A DNA stretch of 64,000 bases, taken from NCBI GenBank assembly GCA_914767715.1, contig OU612066.1:36926283-36990282 (forward strand), given 5' to 3'. Origin of the DNA: Membranipora membranacea (taxonomy: Eukaryota > Bryozoa > Gymnolaemata > Cheilostomatida > Membraniporidae). This document shows, in pieces, positions 10,315 to 20,657 of this stretch. The notes below the pieces were generated by a model that was not told the origin of the DNA, ran no database searches, and saw only the letters and a list, made by a program, of their open reading frames with translations. The position numbers were made by a program, and so were the translations under genes. Position 1 is the first letter of the stretch. Each line of letters opens with the position of its first letter.

Positions 10315-11549
10315 ACAACGGGTGATATGTCTTTCCTTGCAGGTTCATGACCCGCTCGAAAACAACCACCCCATTCATTCAACGTAAAATCTACCTCTAA
10401 ATCAACCATTTGCCTGCGAGTGATGGCAGTCAGTCACAAGTGTGAGAAATAATTACTTATGAGCTTTTCATATTGTGAGGCCTTTTATTGCACTGTAAAA
10501 GATTGCTTAAGGCAGAGAAACGGGGGTCAGCAAATATGGACTCTCTATACATCGTTGCAAAGCTGCCGAACTGATCGTTAATAGCTCATTAAAAATGTGT
10601 TTGGATGGCGTTGCGTTATTTTATCTGAGAAATGAGGCCGAAAAGACTGTTTTTAGCAAAGTGGATGGCTGCACAAAATTGATTGCTAGAAATTTCAAAA
10701 CAGGTTATATTTATTCTTAGAGACATAGCTTATCCTAATTTATGGTCGAAAATAATATTTGATGAGCCCAAAGTGGCTTTTTACGTCACGTCATATTGCA
10801 TGTGGTTTTTTTAATTTGATGATATAATGCGAAATTTTAAGCAGCAATTCAAGATGGTTCAGATAAATATGAGCCATTTTTTTGATTTTTTTCCACATGA
10901 TTGCTGTTTAAATGAGAACTTCAGTAGTATAACATATGTATCAAGATCAGCATAGACCAAAAAAGGTAGAAACATTTTGTGTCATTTTACATAACGTCAA
11001 ACATGCTGGCAAAAGGTTCAGCACTAAGGCCAGACAAATCTTTTTTTTGAAAATTATCACATAGAAAGCCGCTTTATTAAGCATGATACAAACAGGAAAT
11101 GACAACAGAATATAGCACTATGTATTAGTTTTCTCCGAATTGCGCACAACAGAATGCCCGAAACAGCCAATTTAAGGGGCTTTTTAAGGTATTTTTTGGC
11201 ATTCTGTGGTGCGCAATTCGGGGAAAACTGATACGTAGTGCCATAGTCTGTTTGCATTTCCTGTTACTGCGTGTGACTTTTTGATAATATAATTCATGAA
11301 ATATTTATAAGACAGCTTGGGGGGTGGTTGTTTTCACGCAGCTTAAGCAATCTCTTACAGTGCAATACCAGGCCACACAGTATGAGAACCTCAAAAGTGA
11401 TAAATCTTCCCACTCACACTTGTGACTGGGCGTCATCACTCACAGGCAAATGCTTGATGGAGGTAGATTTTTATGATGAATAGATGGGGTGGTTGTTTTC
11501 GCCCAGCTCATGATCCTGCAAGGAATGACATATCACCCGTTGTGTCATA
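10315..11549. mobile_element. foldback element with ~200-bp inverted arms
   Basis: The left arm (10315-10510) and right arm (about 11345-11549) are inverted copies. Both outer ends read CAACGGGTGATATGTC and then TTCCTTGCAGG, and both contain AAAACAACCACCCC. The interior has no gene but contains a second, smaller hairpin. A target duplication was not evident. The left end abuts the 52-bp minisatellite. Confidence 0.8.
11087..11270. repeat. hairpin nested in the foldback element
   Basis: Arms of roughly 68 bp (about 11089-11157 and 11199-11268) pair across a loop of about 40 bp. The paired words include TCCGAATTGCGCAC against GTGCGCAATTCGG. There is a palindrome inside a palindrome, with both centres close to 11178. 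Confidence 0.8.
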
Positions 11550-11734
11550 AAGTTCTATCAAAGGTAGAGATGTCTGCAAGAAAAATGACATTATAACATA
11601 TAGAGATAATGAGTTTTCGGCATCCAGCTGTGCACAATTTTCCCCCAGTTAATCAAAAACCGCAGACACTATAACGATCATTGAAGTGTCCTCTCTGTAT
11701 TTCGTTACTCTGTGTTATTATCGGAACCTTATGT

Positions 11735-12813
11735 CTCTATCATATCTCAAAATCGCTTTGATCTGCAGCTATTCATTCTCGGTCAGCTATAGTTTCAAGG
11801 AGGGTCACCATTACACAAAAAATACATTCAAAAATACAAAGTCTGTCGGATTGTTTCAAACTCGGTCCAATGCAAGCCCCAATTGATGTCACGCAAATCT
11901 GAATCTTAATATTAGCCTGCTGACAATATTTGAAGGGAGCTATGCTGAATTTAAATCTCAAAACAATAAACAATGGGGCATGTTCGGATTCTTTCGGCTC
12001 GGATTAAATTTTTTATATGCTTTTATTCTACCTCATTTTGCATCTATCCTAACTCATTTTGAAAGGCAACTCGCACTCTATCATATCTCAAAATCGCTTT
12101 GATCTGCATCTTTTCATTCTCGTCAGATATAATTTCAAGGAGGGTCACCATTACACAAAAAATACATTCAAAAATACAAAGTCTGTCGGATTGTTTCAAA
12201 CTCGGTCCAATGTAAGCCCCAATTGATGTCATGCAAATCTGAATCTGAATATTAGCCTGCTGACAATATTTGAAGGGAGCTATGCTGAATTTAAATCTCA
12301 AAACAATAAACAATGGGGCATATTCGGATTCTTTCGGCTCGGATTAAATTTTTTATATGCTTTTATTCTACCTCATTTTGCATCTATCCTAACTCATTTT
12401 GAAAGGCAACTCGCACTCTATCATATCTCAAAATCGCTTTGATCTGCATCTTTTCATTCTCGTCAGATATAATTTCAAGGAGGGTCACCATTACATAAAA
12501 AATACATTCAAAAATACAAAGTCTGTCGGATTGTTTCAAACTCGGTCCAATGTAAGCCCCAATTGATGTCATGCAAATCTGAATCTGAATATTAGCCTTC
12601 TGACGTTTTTTGAAGGGAAATTATGCTGAATTTAAATTTCAAAACAATAGACAATTGGGCACGATTTGATTTTTTTCGGCTCAGTTTAAATGTGTTATTT
12701 GCCTTTATTCTACCTCATTTTGTTTCTATCCAACCTCATATGGAAGGGCAACTCGCGGTCTATCAAATCCTAAAATCGCTTTGATCTGCGGCTATTCATT
12801 CTCGGTCAGCGAT
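11735..12813. repeat. 341-bp tandem satellite, about 3.2 copies
   Basis: Copies start at about 11735, 12076, 12416 and 12758 (last one partial and diverged) with a period of 340-342 bp. Copies 1-3 are nearly identical; copy 3 diverges after about 12600. Repeating minus-strand frames here are by-products of the repetition. Confidence 0.9.
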
Positions 12814-12815
12814 AG

Positions 12816-12965
12816 TCCAAAGTTCTCTTGTTATGTGTGTGCTTTTTAACGATCTGGTAGTAGTTGTTGAGTTGATTAAAATCACCCATGATCATTATAC
12901 AGGCTTCAGGGTAAATTCTCTCCATGTCCTTGATGTGAGCTAGGATCGTGTTTATTGTAGCAATT
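12816..12965 (-). mobile_element. LINE endonuclease fragment
   Basis: On the minus strand about 45 codons read as part of an APE-type endonuclease, with the catalytic strand CIMIMGDFNQLNNYY (G-D-F-N). No reverse transcriptase adjoins it, so it is an isolated remnant. Confidence 0.65.
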
Positions 12966-13025
12966 TTAGAATTTTTCAAGCGTTTTTTACTTGTTCTTTA
13001 TAGTTTGTGTTCCATATATCCTTGA

Positions 13026-15610
13026 GTGATTGAGTATTTAGAGAGTTCTTTATATCCAGCAGAGAAATTGGAGAAAGAAGCATTGGCAATAACATGGGCC
13101 TGTGAAAAATTTGATTTCTTTCTTGTGGAAACTTATGTTGAAGTCGAAAAGACCACAAACCGCTTGTCAAACCTCCTTGAGAGGGTGATATGGCAAACCT
13201 ACCGTTGAGATGTCAGAGGTTCAAACTAAGACTGATGAGGTACTGTTTCACAATATTCCACACACCCGTGACTCAAATGTACTTGGTAGACCTCCTCTCA
13301 GGCCCAGCAGGGAATCCAACATCAAGAGAAGTGGAATGAACAAGTCAAGGGGAGACGCATGTCATAATGCTGACAGCAGCAGAGGAGATGTTTGACAATC
13401 AGATATTATAAAAGATTAGATTAGCAGCAAGAGGAGAGGAGGAATACGATAAGATAGTAGTGGAGCTAACAAGGTAAGACAGGAAAGACTACAAAAGCTT
13501 CGGTCACAGAAAGACCATGTTACACTGCAAAATGGTATTGTCAGAAGATATGACATGGTAAGGCCACTCCAAATTAATACCTTGATCTAGATGACAGTGT
13601 GAAGATTTGTAAGTGGAGGGAGGTGTTTTTTTTTGTTTCTAGCGTTTTAAAACAGCAGGAGTTAAAACATATTTTCATTTTATATACCTTGAACTCAAGT
13701 GGCTGAAAAATTTTTTTTTTTCTCTCTCTCCAACTCACATGCACTGATCTTAAATGGTTGACCTTGCCACCTCATGAGTGTTTTATAATGTACTGCCACC
13801 AGGGAGAATTGTCCTGATGCCACTAACTCATATTGCAAGCCATCTGAGCACTGATGTGACCATGTGCTTTCACAATGTTTGCATACAAATATGCAGCCAA
13901 TGACCAAGAGTAGCAAGCCACGCCCCCCACCATGTACTCAAATTTTATTATTTCTAAAAGATTTCAGGTTGCCTCACATTGGTCAAGCACACTACTAATT
14001 GGCCAATCAGATATACTTTTGTAAAATCAATGATGGACAATGAAGAAGAAAGAAAAGTTGTAGAGAAAGTTTTATTTTCATGTTAATTTTGTGTTCTTTT
14101 CATCCATATTGAGTCACCATAGGTAATGAAATTATATCATGCATACCATGTGCATACATACAAGGAATTGACAGGTGTTTAGGGGTATACATTTTATATT
14201 TTACTCGGTCAATTGACCAGCAGGTAAACATTTTATTTTTTTGACTATTTCCAATTGGCGTCTGGCGACATTTTGATTTTATTAGGGCTCTGACAAGGTG
14301 GCAGACGTTCATCTAGATCAAGGAATTAATTTAGAGTGGTCTTATAATTCCAATAAACATGAGAAACGACATGACAGAGAGGATTCCTGGAGGTCTTCAA
14401 GGGGCTGAGAAGTGTATGAGATGAGCAAGTATGAGCATGTGGTGGCCGTGGATGAGGAAAGAGATCAAAGAGTATGTGGAGAGATGTAACAGATGCATCA
14501 TCAGTAGAAAAATGAAATATCTGCCTATATGCATGTATGCATGTATGTTTTGTATTCGTCTCAATCACTGAGAAATAAAATGTCTCTGTAGGGTGCTCTT
14601 ATAAATGTCTAAAAATTATTGATTCTACAAATATACTGGTAATAAAAGATTGTCATAAAAAATAGTCTGTTTATTTCCTGAAAATAGTATTAAGGTATTT
14701 GATACGTTCCGATCGAAAACACTTGGCACGTAGCTGGACTCTATATTATCTGACTGTTTGATAGCGACCTGAGGGGAGTTGATATAGCTCAAGTATTGGC
14801 TCGTTATCTGTTGCTATCATGCGAAGAGATTTAGTTTAAAGCCAACAGAACTACCAAGACAACCATGGGATGCACTTGGGTCAGATCTTTTTGAATTCAA
14901 AGGGTAATAATGATTGATTATTATTCCTGCTAGATAGAGGTCATAGAAATAAAGAGTAAGACGAGAGAAGCAGTAGTAAAGAAGATGAAGAGTGTGTGTG
15001 CAAGGTTTGGTATCAAAACAAGATGAGACGCGATATTGAACCATGCTAAATAGGGGGCAGTGTTTAAAGGCTTTGCGGAAGAATGCGAAACTTACAACTT
15101 ACTACCAGAAGCAATCCAGAAAGTAACAGCTTTGCTGAAATAGGGGTGCAGACGGTCATGGAAATGTGGCAACAAGAGAAAGACAAGAACCTAGCACTCA
15201 TCTATAGGAACACTTTTCTTGAGAATGGTAAGACCCCTGCAGAGCTATTGTTGGGGAGGAATGTGAGGAGAAACATTTCGACAGGAGATACGCATGTTCC
15301 AGATGAAGGGTTCAGAGGAAGGGACGAGGAGATCAAAACAAAGCAGAAAGAAGCAAGGGCCAGAAGAAAAATGGCTCACATTAAGCAGAATGAGCTCAAA
15401 GAAGGGGATAGAGTATGGGTGAAAACAGAGAAAGATAACGGCGGGAAAAGGGGCATTATGGAAAAGAGGAGAGCAGAACCAGATAGTTGGCCACCGCTTA
15501 CCCCCCAAAGCTTGCTCGGCGGGGAGAAGGAGGCCGAGAGAACCAACAGATGATACTGAAAGAGCAACCATACAAGGACGGCATTCACATGAGCGTCGCG
15601 GCCAAATCAT
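13026..15610 (+). pseudogene. Ty3/gypsy pol remnant: RNase H, integrase
   Basis: Plus-strand retrotransposon pol in broken pieces, in canonical order. RNase H: 13026-13180 (KLEKEALAITWACEKFDFFL). Connecting region: about 13235-13480 with frameshifts (QMYLVDLLSGPAG). Integrase zinc knuckle: about 14380-14520 (IKEYVERCNRCIISRKM). Integrase core: about 14850-15250 (PWDALGSDLFEFKG, then LENGKTPAELLLG). Integrase C-terminus: 15390-15470 (GDRVWVK and RRAEPDSW). Stops and frameshifts occur throughout. About 0.8 kb at 13560-14370 shows no pol homology and may be a later insertion. No LTRs were identified. Confidence 0.8.
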
Positions 15611-15648
15611 TGGCCCAAAGCAAAATCATGTGGTGGGCCAAAGGGAAG

Positions 15649-15790
15649 CAGAAACGGAGTGTGGGGATTTAGGGAAGCAGAAACGGAGTGTGGGGATTCA
15701 GGGATGCAGAAACGGAGTGTGGGGATTTAGGGAAGCAGAAACGGAGTGTGGGGATTTAGGGAAGCAGAAACGGAGTGTGGGGATTTAGAA
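15649..15790. repeat. 29-bp tandem repeat, about 5 copies
   Basis: Unit GGGAAGCAGAAACGGAGTGT followed by GGGGATTTA, nearly perfect over five copies, immediately downstream of the gypsy integrase remnant. Confidence 0.95.
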
Positions 15791-16500
15791 ATTGAAATAG
15801 AGGGTATGAGAAGGAGAACAGAGAATGAGATAGAAAAGTATGTAAGAGAAGTGCGAGAATGTGAGATAGAGAGAGAGATCAAAATGAGAACAAGAGGAGC
15901 GACAATAGGAGAATAGAAGAGGAAAGAATAGATGCACGAGAAGTAATAGAGAGGAGCGACGATAGAAGAAGAGAGGAGGAAAGGATAGATGCACGAGAAT
16001 TAATTGAGAGGAGCGACGATAGAAGAAGAGAAGAGGAAAGAATAGATGCTAGAGATGTAATAGAAGAGAGGAGGATGACAGGAAACAGGCTGACGAGCCG
16101 CATAGAGCGGCCCTAGGAGGAAAAACAGCTTGTCAAGCATGGTTTGTCGGAGGCTGAATTGACAATGCTTTTCACAAGAAAAAGAGATCAAAGAAAAAGC
16201 ACATAAAAGAAAAAGTAGAAGTAAAAAAAGGAGTGATCCGCATTAGAGAAGACAGGGAATGTCAACTCGTTAGACTAAAAGAAAATAAAAAAAAAATAAT
16301 AAAAGAAAAGAAAATGAAGAAAGAAAAGAAGATGAGTGAGTTAGAAAAGTATGAAATGGAATAGCTAGAAGTGAGGATGTAAAGGGAAGAGGGATTGGTG
16401 TAAAGATCGGATATAAGATGATAGATCGGAAACAGAGAGGACCGGGCAGTTAGTGAATGGAAGTAGAGGTTGACGGTTGAGAGAGACTTACAGAAATAGA
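15790..16500 (+). repeat. purine-rich tract with 57-bp repeats coding a charged helix
   Basis: Strongly A/G-biased on the plus strand. Three 57-bp units (about 15897-16075) translate on the plus strand as 19-residue charged repeats (SDDRRREEERIDARELIE type), which would form a coiled coil, with further K/E-rich frame downstream interrupted by stops. It may be the end of the retroelement's reading frame or simple expansion of a purine repeat. The minus-strand leucine/serine frames are its shadow. Confidence 0.6.
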
Positions 16501-17135
16501 CATAGAGGTGAATATAAGTCTATATAGTTTGTTGACTACTTTCAAGCTAATATCATCAGTCTTGATTATCTAGCTCCAGAATACACAAGTACAATTCGAA
16601 CCAATTCAATCTGACTCACTCAATTGTGTTACAATCAACTCATTTGAGATGGATATAAAGATAAAATCAATTTTTTGATCAAGAATTTAAGCCCTATCTA
16701 TTGAGGTATTTGACATTCACCGAACTTGACCGCTTAGTTGACAGGTTGTGTGCAACACATCTAGATTTCTGTATAGTAGCTGCGATAATTAAATGACCTG
16801 ACTTGTAGGTAAATGCTTCACGAGAAAATGATATCACTGAGACAAAACAAATAAGTAATGAACACACCTTGTTACAGGGTTCAGTTCAGGTTTGATATAG
16901 TAACAGTATGTATACCTTGTAGTTTTATGTACTTAGACTTTGCCTTACCACAAGCTTACTTTGACGTATTATTACGAGTTTTGCTCAAGGTTAATCATTA
17001 TATTAACAGAGATATTTGCCTTTTTCTTTTTTTTCCATCCCCACTATACCCCCTTAAGTCACTACTGAGAACATTATATCTATATACATATATGTATCAC
17101 TCAATAAAGGAAGGTTTGATTTGAGAACATGTATT
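16501..17135. other. no gene seen
   Basis: AT-rich spacer. One 88-codon plus-strand frame (16858-17124) has no recognisable domain. Confidence 0.4.
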
Positions 17136-17606
17136 GCTAGTATTGCCCTGGAGACAGAAAAGATGTTTGTCATGAATCTTCCTTCCATACACAATTAATA
17201 ACTACCCAGATCTTGTGAATGAGTTGCTACCTTACACAGATATCATCTTTGGAAATGATACTGAGGCTAGTAGGTCTTTAGATGTGGTGAGCAGTATGAG
17301 GCGGGTCAAACAAAATTCACTATAAAACAGACTGAAAATGTAGCATAAGTATTGATTTAGTAACTTACTTTACAATCGCAGACAAATGATGTGAAATGCA
17401 TTGCAGAATACATGGCAGCTGAGCAGAAGTTCAGCAAGTCTCATCGTACTGTGGTGATAACGCAGGGTGAACATCCAACTTAAGGATACCTAACTGGCTT
17501 GATAAATGGTAGACCACAGCTCTAGATGCAGCACACTATGCAGCCAACACAATCATTAAATTGTCAGGATGTACCACTCCTTCACACTGTGAATATGAAT
17601 GGTAGG
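17136..17606 (+). pseudogene. adenosine kinase C-terminal remnant
   Basis: Three plus-strand blocks match the second half of adenosine kinase (PfkB family; ATP + adenosine to AMP + ADP). Block 1 (17136-17285): ALETEKMFVMNLPSI, two stops, then PDLVNELLPYTDIIFGNDTE. Block 2 (from 17382, after an ATCGCAG acceptor): NDVKCIAEYMAAEQ and RTVVITQGEHPT, then TAA. Block 3 (to 17606): ALDAAHYAANTIIKLSGCTT and a TAG stop. Blocks 1 and 2 look like separate exons, so it was not processed. The D-T-x-G-A-G-D-A-F catalytic motif that should lie between blocks 2 and 3 is gone. Non-functional fragment; the family call is confident because motif order is preserved. Confidence 0.75.
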
Positions 17607-18699
17607 AGGAATGACTAGAACTCAAAGAAGAGAACCTTATTATTTATATCGTTTGCATCATACAGGCATCAAAGCTCTGCATGTTGGTGACAGATGAGAC
17701 TCATTAAATCTATTAACTCTTTATTGGGTTTAGACTCATCAAATCACTACCGCGTTATAAGCTCCTGCTTCCTATGTTACTATTAGCATCATTGTTGCAC
17801 AGATATTACATATTGGGTTACATATATACATTAATTTTCATTTTCTCTTGAAGGTCTAACCTGGTCATTCTGAATCACATTTATTTAAAGTGATTGTCCT
17901 ATAATTTAATACCCATGTGTTTTGTTAAGTTTTAAATTCAAATCTGATATAATGATGGTAATAATTAAAATGAACGCTAACAGTTGGGTAGGAGTGGAGA
18001 TAAAATAATGTGACATAAAAGAAGGAAAAGATATCTGACACATTTTTTCAGATTTAAGGAGTTTGGGGTCTTTATAAAGAAATAGTGGCAGCGAGAGGAT
18101 ATTCCACTTTGATTCCTGACGATACAATAAAGCAGTAAGTGTGTCGGATCAATAGCTATTTGTATAAAAATAGTTACTCAATTGGAAAAAAAAAAGTTAT
18201 ATTGAGCAAAATAATAACAATAAACAAGAATTTAAATTGATGGTATTGCATTGGCTTCTCATTTGTCATATAAAAACCCTATAGCTTTAACACTGGAAAT
18301 ACTACTGGACTGATACTGAAAAGAAGGAGGCACTCTCGCTACCATCATGGTAACTCATTAATCCACGAATAATACCAAAATAATTTTTGACACTGTAACT
18401 ATGTTGTTTCTCAGTTTCTTCAAGTTGACATACAGCAACCATGTTTATCAGTAAACGGTAACTTTAGGCCCATCTTAAAATCGAGAAATCAAAGCATCAT
18501 CAGGCGACAGGCTTGAGGCTTTGTAACCTGCTACAACTCTCTTGAGTCTCAGCTCTATGATTATGCATTGAAGTAGTCGTAAACTATGCTTTTACCTCTT
18601 GAAATCTCACATGACATTAATGAATAAGTATCGTTTGTTGATAAATAAATAATCATTATCAAGATTATCACCATTTTTTCGTATAAACCCTAGCTGATG
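17607..18699. other. no gene seen
   Basis: AT-rich spacer; a 73-codon minus-strand frame at 17906-18127 has no recognisable features. Confidence 0.4.
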
Positions 18700-18995
18700 T
18701 CTGTAGTGGTCTGATGGTTAAGGCTGCTGGCTTGTGATCTGTTAGGTCAATGTTCAATTCCAAATACCGGCATTCATTCTTGATTTGATACTTACATGCC
18801 ATTTACCTAACCCTAGGTCCACTGTGTGCTTGCACAACCCACATGATGTAAATAAATCATTTTCTGTCACTAAGATAAAAAGAGTAGCCAGAATCCCGGC
18901 GGGCAAGGGTATAGGTTGCGGCTTGAGTACCATGGGTCACAGTCACTGTACTCTAGAGGGGACAACCCTCTCTGCAATAAAAACTCAAACTTAGA
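18700..18995 (+). mobile_element. tRNA-derived SINE
   Basis: The head resembles a tRNA gene with an A box (TAGTGGTCTGATGGTTAAGG at about 18713) and a B box (GTTCAATTCC at about 18751). It is followed by an unrelated body of about 200 bp and a short A-rich end (ATAAAAACTCAAA). Transcription by RNA polymerase III from the internal boxes is expected for such elements. Boundaries are approximate. Confidence 0.6.
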
Positions 18996-19558
18996 TTACT
19001 GTAGAGAAAAGTCCTTTTCTTCATTTCCATCTGAATCCCGAATTGATTCAGTCAAAGGCGTAACCTGAAAGTACATTTGTAAATTATGATCAAGCGTATC
19101 AATATTACATACATTAAATCGGGCAGCTTCTAGAATGTATCATCACTCTTCAGTTTGGTGGAGGAAAATATCCATATCATTATCCTCTATGAGGTTCCAT
19201 GTCCGGTTATGTTAGCCATTTGTTTTCAAGAAGCAATGGTTTTAGATGACAGTTCAACTCCATGTTTATTGGTAAGAAAGGTATAGTAGTCTTATTTGCG
19301 TACCCTTTTACTTCAACAGAATTGACATGAATTGGCTCCCAACTGACCTCAGGAAATATCAGTCTGCAGTAGGGAATACTCGAAACATTATTTTGAGCTC
19401 CTTGTGATCACCACTTTGCTATTTAATTCTAATATAAATACTATCCCTGCCTGCAAATACCCGAAAATATCAACAAATTCCTGCAAAGAGTTCAATAAAT
19501 GAATTAATATATGAGCAAGTGTCTGTGAACATTTGAACGTTTATGAGTGATTTATACC
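18996..19558. other. no gene seen
   Basis: AT-rich spacer without convincing coding or repeat structure. Confidence 0.4.
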
Positions 19559-20095
19559 TTAAAGACTTTGTTTGAGGCTGCTCTTTTGTATCACATCTTA
19601 TTCTCCATATTTTATTCTATCATGTGAGCGATTTTCAGCTTTAGAATCCAAATATTGAGGAAGTTATGGCCTCTCAAACTTCCAGGGTGATTGCCTTCAA
19701 TCGGCATTGGGAATAAGCGGATGTTTCCCCTGGGGTATGTCACAACCACAGACATGTGACATAGACATTATGAGTTATTAGTTAATACACTAATAATCAC
19801 ATAATAATTGATGATCAAAATTCAGACCTGGGTGGGAATTGAACCCGGGTCCCCATACCTATAGGCAACGACGCTACCATCACGCCACTTGGACCAACTA
19901 GGTTAGTTGGTTGTGACGTACCCTAGGGATTGCCGGCTGATTTTTACTGCCGATAAATTGCCGTCACCTTGGAAGTTTGAGAGGCCATAACTTCCTCAAT
20001 TTTTGGATTCTAAAGCTGAAAATCGCTCACATGATAGAATAAAATATGGAGAATAAGATGTGATACAAAAGAGCAGCCTAAAACAAAGTCTTTAA
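19559..20095. mobile_element. foldback element, ~190-bp arms, tRNA-like loop
   Basis: The left arm (about 19559-19752) and right arm (about 19908-20095) are inverted copies at high identity (TTTGAGAGGCCATAACTTCC on the right, its inverse on the left). The 155-bp loop contains, on the minus strand at about 19835-19900, a tRNA-like A box (TGGCGTGATGGTAGCG) and B box (GGGTTCAATTCCC). Either a SINE jumped into the loop or a SINE was captured by the element. Confidence 0.75.
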
Positions 20096-20657
20096 ATTAT
20101 TCATCAAAGCAGTTTGGAAGAAACACCTTGCTATGTTGCGACTATAACCGATAGTAACACCTAAGAATTCAATTCAATAGAAATGATCTCCTTTGGTGAT
20201 TATATACTTTGCTATGAGTGCCAGGACTATCATCTAAGATTGGTAATTATCAGAAGGTGACTTCAACCGGATCACATAATCTTAAGCCATTTTATACACC
20301 ACCCTCACTATGTGATCCTTGCACCACACAACTTAACATACGGTGTAAAAATCAGAGTATAAATTATGAGCATGTATCATAATCATGATTCATTGCACTC
20401 TCATTTTATCTCATGCCCTAACTGTATTTACTGTGTTTAGAAATAAAACTGATAAAGCTTGACATTGTGTTTACTCAAAAATGCTGATAAGAAAGCACTT
20501 TTAACTGTCTACATGACATAACTGAAGCAGCAAAGTGAAATGATTCGATTGATAAGCTTCTAGGGAGGCAGTGCATTAATCATTCTTCACTATAGGGAGC
20601 CTAAAGAAAGTACCAGTTTACCACCAGACATCAGTATAACTAACTTCATCTGACCAG
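20096..20657. other. upstream region of the GTPase gene
   Basis: No recognisable promoter element or repeat. An untranslated first exon could lie here but cannot be proven. Confidence 0.3.

Noticed and set aside
11773-12572. Three repeated minus-strand frames
   Set aside because: They repeat with the 341-bp satellite period and have no independent coding evidence.
15879-16103. Leucine/serine-rich minus-strand frames
   Set aside because: Complement of the purine-rich tract; no signal or domain, and repeats with the 57-bp unit.
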